The position numbers and the translations under genes are program-made. The notes beneath the pieces are model-generated. The model was not told the origin of the DNA. It saw nothing but the letters and a program-made list of their open reading frames with translations, and searched no databases. From the NCBI GenBank assembly GCA_905213725.1, contig CAJMJM010000098.1, positions 1-6,912 of the forward strand: a DNA stretch of 6,912 bases, read 5' to 3'. Source of the stretch: Collinsella aerofaciens (GTDB taxonomy: Bacteria; Actinomycetota; Coriobacteriia; Coriobacteriales; Coriobacteriaceae). Shown piece by piece: positions 1-5,247 of this stretch. Each line of letters begins with the position of its first letter. Within the stretch, counting starts at the first letter, position 1.

Positions 1-1
1 C

Positions 2-772
2 GCCTTCGCCGCCGCCCACGACGCCTTCGGCACCCCCGAGACGCCGCTGCCCGAGTGCGGCGCCATGTCCCAGGGCTACATCGGCTATCACCTGCAGCAG
101 GGCATCGGCCGCGAGATGCACAAGCGCTATAAGCGTTGGCACGCCGCAACCGTCGTCACCCAGATCGAGTGCGACCCCGACGACCCCGCGTTCAAGAACC
201 CGACCAAGCCGATCGGCCCCTTCTACACCGAGGAGCAGGCCAAGGAGTTCATGGCCGAGGCCCCCTCCAAGGTCTTCGTCGAGGATTCCGGCCGCTGGCG
301 TCGCGTCGTCGCTTCCCCCGACCCCAAGAAGATCGTCGAGGCCGACTCCATCCTCAACCTGCTCGACAACGAGTTCATCGTCATCGCCTGCGGTGGCGGC
401 GGCATCCCCGTCGTCCGCGACTACGAGAACAAGGGCTGCTACAAGGGCGTCCCCGCCGTCATCGACAAGGACCTGGGCGGCGAGCTGCTGGCCGAGGACT
501 GCGACGCCGACGTTCTGTTCCTGCTGACCGCCGTCGAGCATGTCGCCATCAACTTCGGCAAGCCCAACCAGGAGGAGCTCGAGGACATCACCGCCGACGA
601 GGCCGAGCGCCTGGCTGACGAGGGCCAGTTCGGCAAGGGCTCCATGGAGCCCAAGGTCCGCGCCGCCATCAAGTTCGCCCGTTCCCGCAAGGGCCGCACC
701 TGCATCATCGGCGCCCTGGACAAGGCCGCCGAGACCATGGCCGGCCTCTCCGGTACCCGCATCCACGAGTAG
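2..772 (+). CDS. arcC: Carbamate kinase, 3' part (N-terminus lies outside the window)
   Basis: This is the C-terminal 256 residues of carbamate kinase, a cytoplasmic enzyme that makes ATP from carbamoyl phosphate and ADP as the last step of the arginine deiminase pathway. The frame is open from base 2, so the ATG at 65 is internal: the residues before and after it (PECGAMSQGYIGYHLQQG) form one conserved block of the family. Other family marks are IACGGGGIPVV, the AVIDKDLGGELLAED segment that follows the nucleotide-site loop, and GQFGKGSMEPKVRAA near the end. Family members have about 310 residues, so roughly 55 are missing. Nearly every codon ends in C or G, more so than in the PTS genes downstream, which suggests high expression. 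A hairpin and a terminator follow the stop codon, so it is the last gene of its unit; arcA and arcB probably lie upstream. The family call is secure. Confidence 0.95.
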   Translation, partial: AFAAAHDAFGTPETPLPECGAMSQGYIGYHLQQGIGREMHKRYKRWHAATVVTQIECDPDDPAFKNPTKPIGPFYTEEQAKEFMAEAPSKVFVEDSGRWRRVVASPDPKKIVEADSILNLLDNEFIVIACGGGGIPVVRDYENKGCYKGVPAVIDKDLGGELLAEDCDADVLFLLTAVEHVAINFGKPNQEELEDITADEAERLADEGQFGKGSMEPKVRAAIKFARSRKGRTCIIGALDKAAETMAGLSGTRIHE

Positions 773-794
773 CCTCTACTCCATTGCCTCTCTC

Positions 795-818
795 GTGGGC
801 GCCGGGCAAGGCGCCCAC
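795..818 (+). other. Perfect 9-bp hairpin in the arcC 3' untranslated region
   Basis: GTGGGCGCC (795-803) and GGCGCCCAC (810-818) are exact inverted complements around a 6-base loop. No T-run follows on either strand, so it is not an intrinsic terminator alone. It lies 20 bases before the terminator hairpin and may protect the 3' end of the arc transcript from exonucleases. That role is inferred. Confidence 0.6.
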
Positions 819-837
819 AAACTAGCCTCTCTTCATG

Positions 838-870
838 AGCCCCGCGGTCCGCTCCGACTGCGGGGCTTTT
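838..870 (+). terminator. Intrinsic terminator of the arcC unit
   Basis: Bases 838-849 pair with 856-867 to give a 12-bp stem, with one G-U pair and a GC-rich lower half (AGCCCCGC with GCGGGGCT). The loop is 6 bases and the stem runs into TTTT (867-870). It lies 65 bases after the arcC stop. The bases from 862 onward are nearly identical to those following the other terminator of this window (see 6719-6752). Confidence 0.9.
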
Positions 871-871
871 G

Positions 872-1032
872 CTATTCACCTAGTCATTGGGGACAAACCC
901 GGCACTTGGGGACGGTCCTTTCCTGCCGGCAGCTTGGGACAGTCCTTAATAGTCATTGGGGACGTTCTTAAACGACTAGCCAAACAAGAACGTCCCCAAC
1001 GACTACTCATTTAAGTCTGTCCCCAATGACTG
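872..1032. repeat. REP/BIME-like mosaic repeat cluster, copy A
   Basis: This non-coding cluster is built from a short unit centred on TTGGGGAC. Exact copies on the + strand lie at 887-894, 906-913 and 956-963, and a degenerate one (TTGGGAC) at 934-940. Inverted copies GTCCCCAA lie at 992-999 and 1019-1026. Several blocks recur in copy B (6754-6880): 862-885 (23/24 identical to 6744-6767), 895-921 (25/27 to 6852-6878), 951-979 (27/29 to 6794-6822) and 1007-1032 (26/26 to 6823-6848). The block order differs between the copies, as in bacterial interspersed mosaic elements. There is no ORF or transposase inside. Elements of this sort are often moved by Y1/RAYT transposases acting in trans; that link is inference here. 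Confidence 0.8.
950..1005. repeat. 20-bp inverted repeat inside repeat cluster A
   Basis: TAGTCATTGGGGACGTTCTT (950-969) is the inverse complement of 986-1005 with a single mismatch, around a 16-base loop. The same left arm core (951-963) also has a perfect 13-bp partner at 1019-1031, so two alternative stems compete for one arm. As RNA or single-stranded DNA it would form a stable cruciform or hairpin. No T-run follows. Confidence 0.85.
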
Positions 1033-1125
1033 CCCAATGGCTGGGAAGGCGCATCCCACACCGACGCATTGCCTTCGGGCCCTCTCCCCAGGCTCTCCAT
1101 AGCTCAGCTGGACTCCCCGCAACCT

Positions 1126-1143
1126 GTTCCGAGTTGGCGGAAC
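1126..1143. promoter_or_regulatory. Perfect 6-6-6 inverted repeat upstream of the PRD regulator gene (possible operator or leader hairpin)
   Basis: GTTCCG (1126-1131) and CGGAAC (1138-1143) form an exact inverted repeat around AGTTGG, 62 bases before the regulator start codon. An outer pair ACTCC (1112-1116) and GGAGT (1155-1159) could extend it with an internal loop. It may be an operator or an mRNA leader structure. The rest of the leader (1033-1205) shows no convincing -35/-10 pair; TAGACT at 1177-1182 is the best, weak, -10 candidate. Function is inferred from position only. Confidence 0.35.
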
Positions 1144-1205
1144 GAGCGCGACGTGGAGTGTCATTCTTTACCGCGTTAGACTAGACGCAGGGAAAGGAGG
1201 AGGAC

Positions 1206-3101
1206 ATGGATGCTCGCGTCAAGCAGCTTGTAAATATGATCGAGGACGCTCAGCCTGTCGCTGTCGCGGTACTTGCCAAGCGTCTCGAGGTAAGCGAGCG
1301 CGCCGTGAGAAACTATATCCATCGCGCAAACGACAACCTTGCAGGGGATGCACGCATCGTAGGCAGCAAGGGGCAGTATCGTATCGATGTTGCACGTGCA
1401 GATGAGCTTGCTCGCTTGCTAGACGGTGCGGCTCTGGCCCATCCGGGCATTCCTGATACGCGCGACGGCCGTGTGTCCTTCCTTCTTAACGACCTCCTCA
1501 TGCGGTCCCAGTGGGTGACGATTGAGGAGTATGCGGATTTACTCTACGTTTCGGCGCGAACTCTGTCCAATGACATGCGTCTGTTAGAGCAGAAACTCGC
1601 CCAAGTTGACTTAACGCTCGAAAAGCGCCCACGCTACGGAATCCGCGTTGCGGGCGGGGAGTCGCAGCGGCGCCTGTGCCTGGCCTCGCTGGTGAGGCCC
1701 GTGTTGCCCGACACCGACGATGCAAAGCTCGCCGAGCGCCTGCGGGCCATCGCCGCATGTGTGGACGATGCTCTGACGGCCTCGCCCGTCACGGTGAGCT
1801 CGCTGGCATCCCGCAATCTCATCATGCATCTTTACATTGCTCTTGGCCGCATCGAGCAGGGCTGCTATGTCCCAGCTGCAGAATCGGACGTTCAAAAACT
1901 GGAGGGAACGCGCGAATACGCCGCGGCTTTCCAGATTGCCGCAAACATCAAGGATGCCCTGGGCGTGAGCATGCCCCGAGAAGAGGTTGCCTTTATCGCA
2001 ATCCATTTGCTCGGCAGGGGCACGGGCGTGCCCGAGAAGGGCTCTGCCGTTATCTCGGACGAGATGTGGGAGATTGCTTCCGAGATGGTACGTGCGGTCA
2101 ACGATGAGTTTAGGTTTGACTTTAGCGGCGATCTTGAACTTCGCATGAACCTTGCTCGGCATATCGGCCCTCTGGGCTATCGCCTTGAATATCACATGGA
2201 TATGGATAACCCCATGCTGTCCGATATCAAGACGAGGTTTCCGTTGGCCTATTCGATGGCAGCTGGCACCTCGCAGGTACTCGAGCGTCATTTTGGCAGC
2301 CAGCCCTCTGATGAAGAGCTCGGCTACATCGCCATGGCATTTGCCCTGGCCCTCGAGCAGCAAGCCGACCAGCCGCGTCGCAAACGCATCCTGATCGTGT
2401 GCGCCTCGGGAGCGGGAAGCGCCCGTATGCTCGAGCACCAGTACCGCAAGCAGTTTGGCATGTATATCGATTCGATTGAGACATGCGATGTCGCCCGCGT
2501 GGGAACGTTCGATTTTTCGCATATCGACTACGTGTTCACAACGGTGCCGCTCAACGTCAAGTTGCCCGTGCCCGTCCGCGAGGCCGATTTCTTCTTGGAG
2601 ACGAGCGATGTCAACGCTATCCGCAAGGTGCTGAGCGACGACACTGCGCAATCGGACTCCGTGAGCTCTTTCTTTAGCCGTGCCCTGTTCTTCAACCGCG
2701 TTGAGGCGTCGTCGAAGCAGGCCGTTCTCCGATATCTCTCCGAGCGCGCCGTCGAGAGCGGCCGTGTCGATGCCCAGTTTGCCCAAGAGGTCGCCGAGCG
2801 CGAGAGCGCGAGCGCCACCTCGTTTGGCAATGGGGTAGCCATGCCCCATGGGATGCATCCCTTGAGCGCCGAGGCCTTTGTTACCGTGGGCCTGCTCGAA
2901 CATCCCATTCTTTGGGACGAATACGGCCATGAGGTCGATATCGTCTTTATGGTGTCGTTTGCCCGGTCGGGCGGCGATGAGGCGCGGATCTTGAGCTCAC
3001 TGCTCGCCGAGATCTTTATGGACCGCCAGGGGGTCGAGCGCCTACGCGAGCGCCGGTCCTGGCATGAGCTGATGGCGCTTGTGCAAGCGCATACGGCTTA
3101 A
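1206..3101 (+). CDS. LicR-type transcriptional activator (HTH - HTH - PRD1 - PRD2 - EIIB-like - EIIA)
   Basis: This is a 631-residue cytoplasmic DNA-binding regulator whose activity is set by PTS phosphorylation; it probably controls the sugar operon downstream. The start has a strong AAGGAGG (1194-1200) five bases before the ATG. Modules in order are: HTH_11-type winged helix (about 3-60); a second, Mga-like HTH (about 88-150); PRD1 (about 175-280, His208 in NLIMHLYIALG and His267 in VAFIAIHLLG); PRD2 (about 285-388, His319 in LARHIGPLGYRL); EIIB-like domain (about 393-470, Cys399 in VCASGAGSARML); and EIIA of the fructose/mannitol type (about 485-630, His548 in GNGVAMPHGM). The length fits LicR/MtlR/ManR activators and not the roughly 280-residue RNA-binding BglG antiterminators. 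Oddity: the second PRD2 histidine is replaced, since ELGYIAMAFALALE has Ala378 where family members usually have His. No terminator separates it from the EIIA gene, so read-through is possible. Confidence 0.9.
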   Translation: MDARVKQLVNMIEDAQPVAVAVLAKRLEVSERAVRNYIHRANDNLAGDARIVGSKGQYRIDVARADELARLLDGAALAHPGIPDTRDGRVSFLLNDLLMRSQWVTIEEYADLLYVSARTLSNDMRLLEQKLAQVDLTLEKRPRYGIRVAGGESQRRLCLASLVRPVLPDTDDAKLAERLRAIAACVDDALTASPVTVSSLASRNLIMHLYIALGRIEQGCYVPAAESDVQKLEGTREYAAAFQIAANIKDALGVSMPREEVAFIAIHLLGRGTGVPEKGSAVISDEMWEIASEMVRAVNDEFRFDFSGDLELRMNLARHIGPLGYRLEYHMDMDNPMLSDIKTRFPLAYSMAAGTSQVLERHFGSQPSDEELGYIAMAFALALEQQADQPRRKRILIVCASGAGSARMLEHQYRKQFGMYIDSIETCDVARVGTFDFSHIDYVFTTVPLNVKLPVPVREADFFLETSDVNAIRKVLSDDTAQSDSVSSFFSRALFFNRVEASSKQAVLRYLSERAVESGRVDAQFAQEVAERESASATSFGNGVAMPHGMHPLSAEAFVTVGLLEHPILWDEYGHEVDIVFMVSFARSGGDEARILSSLLAEIFMDRQGVERLRERRSWHELMALVQAHTA

Positions 3102-3220
3102 GACTTCTTTTGTCGATGACCCTGTCAGTCTACCTGCAATAAACCTCGAGGATTGCGGGCGGGAGATAGGCGTTTCGAATATTCAAGTACAAACCAAACA
3201 TCACGGGAGAGGAGACCGTT
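3102..3220 (+). promoter_or_regulatory. Intergenic region likely holding the PTS operon promoter and activator site
   Basis: These 119 bases separate the regulator from the first structural gene and hold no ORF with a plausible start and no terminator. A weak promoter candidate is TTGCGG (3153-3158) with GAATAT (3177-3182) at 18-base spacing. Short palindromes CCTCGAGG (3144-3151) and GAATATTC (3177-3184) could be part of an activator site. The EIIA ribosome binding site GAGAGGAG is at 3207-3214. LicR-type regulators usually act at such a gap; the exact elements are guesses. Confidence 0.3.
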
Positions 3221-3547
3221 ATGGACGATCAGGGAACCGAGATGGTTTCGTTTCAGCTGGTCGCTGCAGCGGGAGAGGCACGCAGCCTTGCCTTCGAAGC
3301 CCTTGAAAAGGCAAAGGCGGGGGATTTTGACGCCGCCGCCAAACTCATGAAGCAGTCAAAGGATGCGGGAATCAAGGCTCACCACATCCAAACGCAGCTG
3401 CTTTCGACTGAGGCAGCGGGCGAGCATCTGTCGGTGGATGTGTTGCTGGTCCATGCTCAGGACCACCTCATGTGCTCCATGCTTGCTCAGGAGCTCGTGC
3501 AGGAGCTGATCTGCCTGTATGAGCGCACTGCAACCAAGAACGCCTAG
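3221..3547 (+). CDS. PTS lactose/cellobiose-family EIIA component
   Basis: This 108-residue cytoplasmic phosphocarrier takes phosphate from HPr and passes it to the EIIB encoded next. The whole protein matches the all-helical, trimeric EIIA fold of the Lac/Cel family: FQLVAAAGEARSLAFEALEKA at 11-31, an AKAGDFDAA turn, and the active-site helix LLVHAQDHLM. His78 is the expected phosphorylated residue and Asp81 the expected metal-binding residue; both sit at the same numbers as in S. aureus LacF. The ATG at 3221 is favoured by GAGAGGAG seven bases upstream; the internal ATG at 3242 would leave only a slightly shorter protein. It is the first of four closely spaced genes, and its counterparts are celC/chbA and licA. 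The family call is firm. The sugar cannot be read from EIIA, but the linked GH1 points to a beta-glucoside. Confidence 0.94.
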   Translation: MDDQGTEMVSFQLVAAAGEARSLAFEALEKAKAGDFDAAAKLMKQSKDAGIKAHHIQTQLLSTEAAGEHLSVDVLLVHAQDHLMCSMLAQELVQELICLYERTATKNA

Positions 3548-3580
3548 CGGCGTGCGGTGACTATCCAACCAATCAATGCG

Positions 3581-3593
3581 AAGGGAATCCCTT
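3581..3593 (+). promoter_or_regulatory. EIIB ribosome binding site inside an inverted repeat
   Basis: The Shine-Dalgarno-like AAGGGA (3581-3586) is followed at once by TCCCTT (3588-3593), which touches the ATG at 3594. In mRNA, AAGGG could pair with CCCTT around an AAT triloop and partly hide the site. It also decides the start: the alternative ATG at 3576 has no such sequence upstream. Confidence 0.5.
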
Positions 3594-3887
3594 ATGAAGA
3601 TCCTTCTTGTTTGCGCAGCTGGTCTGTCTACAAGCATTCTGATGAAGAAACTCGAGAAATATGCGGAGCAAAACGGCATCGAGCTCGATATCGATGCGGT
3701 GGGTATCGGCGAGTATCAGGAGACGTGCGCCAATTATGACGTGCTGCTCTTGGGGCCGCAGGTGTCCTACCAGCTCAACACCGTCAAGCAGGGGAGCGGT
3801 AAGCCGACCGCGGTCATCCCCGCACAGGACTACGGCATGGGCAACGCCGCCAACGTGCTGGCACTCGCCCAGTCGCTGTTGGGCTAG
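3594..3887 (+). CDS. PTS lactose/cellobiose-family EIIB component
   Basis: This 97-residue cytoplasmic phosphocarrier receives phosphate from EIIA on a cysteine and gives it to the sugar during transport by EIIC. MKILLVCAAGLSTSILMKKL at the N-terminus is the family P-loop, with Cys7 as the phosphorylated residue. VLLLGPQVSYQLNTVK (about 50-65) is the conserved middle strand and helix, and the protein ends at the usual length for the family (about 100). I start it at 3594 and not at the in-frame ATG at 3576, because AAGGGA lies 7 bases before 3594 and the six extra residues (MRRESL) are not like the family. The gene follows EIIA by 46 bases, and its stop codon is part of the next gene's ribosome binding site, so translation of EIIB and EIIC is probably coupled. 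Counterparts are celA/chbB and licB. Confidence 0.94.
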   Translation: MKILLVCAAGLSTSILMKKLEKYAEQNGIELDIDAVGIGEYQETCANYDVLLLGPQVSYQLNTVKQGSGKPTAVIPAQDYGMGNAANVLALAQSLLG

Positions 3888-3896
3888 GAGGCGACC

Positions 3897-5246
3897 ATGG
3901 AAAAGTTCATGACCCTGCTTCAGGAAAAACTGACCCCTATTGCCAATTTCTGCGGCACCGAGCGCCACTTTGCCTCCATGCAAAAGGGCTTTATGAGCGC
4001 GATCAGCTTCATCTTGGTCTCTGCCGTCTTTATGATTATCGCCAACCCGCCGGTCACGGCCGACCTGGTGGCGCAGGGCGGGTTCTGGTCCGTCTTTGGC
4101 CCTTGGCTCGATTTTGCCACGGCCAATAAGCTCACGCTGCTCATCCCGTTCAACATGACGATGGGCATACTGTCGGTGATCGTGACGTTCGCAATCGCCT
4201 ATAACCTGGCGGGCACCTACAAGATGCCCAAGCTTAACGCCGGTATGACCTCGCTGGTGATGTTCCTGATCGCCGCGGCGCCGTCGTCCTACTACCAGCT
4301 TGCTGATGAGTCCGTGCTCCAGGCGGTCCCCTGCACCTATCTGGGTGCGCAGGGCCTGTTTACCGCCATCATCGTTGCCCTGGTCTCCGTCGAGGTCACG
4401 CGCTTCTGCCAGACCAAGGGCATCACCATCAAGATGCCCGATGGCGTGCCGCCGTTTTTGTCCGAAACCTTTGGCGCCATCGTGCCTATGCTCGTCAACA
4501 TCCTCATCTTCTTTGGTGGCAACCTGCTGATCCAGATGATCGATCCCACGCTGTCCATCCCCTCGGTTATCGAGAAGCTGCTCGCTGCCCCGCTTTCCGT
4601 CGCAGTTGACTCTGTGCCCGGCGCACTGCTTATCTGCTTCATGACGCTGCTGTTTTGGTGCTTTGGCGTCCACGGCAACATGATCGTGATGCCCATCACC
4701 GCCCCGGTCACGCTTGCCGCCTTTGCTGCCAACGCCTCGCTCTACGCTGCTGGGCAGCCGCTTGAGTTCCACCCGGTACTCATGTCGATGGTCATCAACC
4801 TCATCGGCGGCACGGGCAATACGTTCTCTTTTGTGGCGCTCTGCGCGTTTAAGGCAAAGTCGCAGCAGCTCAAGGCATTTGGCAAGGCATCGATCGTGCC
4901 GAGCTTCTTCCGTATCTCCGAGCCCGCGATCTTTGGCGCACCCATCATCTTCAACCCGATCCTCATGATTCCGTTTGTGCTGGGCGGTATGATTTCGGCC
5001 CTGCTGTATTGGGGTGCAATCTCACTGGGTCTTGTCTCTAACTTCTACATCTTGGTGAGCGGCACGTTCCCCATCTTCGTTCAGGGCTTTATCCAGTGCC
5101 TCGACCCGCGTATCTGGGTATTTACGATCGTTTTGATCGTGGTCATGGCTGTGGTCTGGTACCCGTTCTTTAAGGTGTACGACAACCAGCTCCTGGCGCA
5201 GGAGCAGGAGAACGCCGCGGCAGCTTCTGCCAAGGATACTGAGTAG
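3897..5246 (+). CDS. PTS cellobiose/beta-glucoside-family EIIC permease
   Basis: This 449-residue inner-membrane permease binds the sugar and carries it in while EIIB phosphorylates it. Hydrophobic stretches (about ten, for example 33-50, 80-104, 117-130, 150-168, 194-215, 265-283, 293-315, 345-375 and 407-425) fit the EIIC fold of the Lac/Cel family. Family motifs are KMPDGVPPFLSETFGAIVP (179-197), FWCFGVHGN (253-261) and SEPAIFGAPIIFNPI (341-355). His259 and Glu342 correspond to the sugar-binding His and Glu of the characterised ChbC structure from Bacillus cereus. The C-terminus is a short Ala/Glu-rich cytoplasmic tail, and there is no fused EIIA or EIIB. The ribosome binding site TAGGAGG (3885-3891) includes the EIIB stop codon. 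Counterparts are celB/chbC and licC. The likely substrate is cellobiose or a related beta-linked disaccharide; lactose is not excluded by this protein alone. Confidence 0.94.
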   Translation: MEKFMTLLQEKLTPIANFCGTERHFASMQKGFMSAISFILVSAVFMIIANPPVTADLVAQGGFWSVFGPWLDFATANKLTLLIPFNMTMGILSVIVTFAIAYNLAGTYKMPKLNAGMTSLVMFLIAAAPSSYYQLADESVLQAVPCTYLGAQGLFTAIIVALVSVEVTRFCQTKGITIKMPDGVPPFLSETFGAIVPMLVNILIFFGGNLLIQMIDPTLSIPSVIEKLLAAPLSVAVDSVPGALLICFMTLLFWCFGVHGNMIVMPITAPVTLAAFAANASLYAAGQPLEFHPVLMSMVINLIGGTGNTFSFVALCAFKAKSQQLKAFGKASIVPSFFRISEPAIFGAPIIFNPILMIPFVLGGMISALLYWGAISLGLVSNFYILVSGTFPIFVQGFIQCLDPRIWVFTIVLIVVMAVVWYPFFKVYDNQLLAQEQENAAAASAKDTE

Positions 5247-5247
5247 C

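Noticed and set aside
540..971. Open frame on the + strand overlapping the end of arcC and the terminator
   Set aside because: It is out of frame with arcC, runs through a terminator hairpin and into repeats, and has a Ser/Pro/Arg-rich product typical of a shifted frame.
881..1032. CRISPR array
   Set aside because: The repeated units are short, variable and in both orientations, with no regular repeat-spacer spacing and no cas genes.
1098..1112. ATAGCTCAGCTGG resembles a tRNA D-arm
   Set aside because: No acceptor stem, anticodon arm or T-loop (GTTCRANTC) with matching spacing follows; the resemblance is short and probably chance.
1611..2930. Long open frame on the - strand (439 codons) opposite the regulator gene
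   Set aside because: It is a shadow of a GC-rich coding strand: its product has no recognisable domain, and the + strand encodes a complete, motif-bearing regulator with a strong ribosome binding site.
3075..3090. GCGCTTGTGCAAGCGC palindrome at the end of the regulator gene as a terminator
   Set aside because: It is inside the coding sequence, its loop is tiny, and the nearest T-rich run (3105-3111) is about 15 bases away, so it does not look like an intrinsic terminator.
3101..3131. AGACT/AGTCT pair (3101-3105 and 3127-3131) as an operator for the PTS operon
   Set aside because: Only five bases per arm with a 21-base gap; this is expected by chance in a region of this size.
3573..4772. Long open frame on the - strand (399 codons) opposite EIIB and EIIC
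   Set aside because: The product is low-complexity, rich in His, Asp, Gly and Arg, as expected from an antisense frame of a membrane protein gene; no domain is seen.
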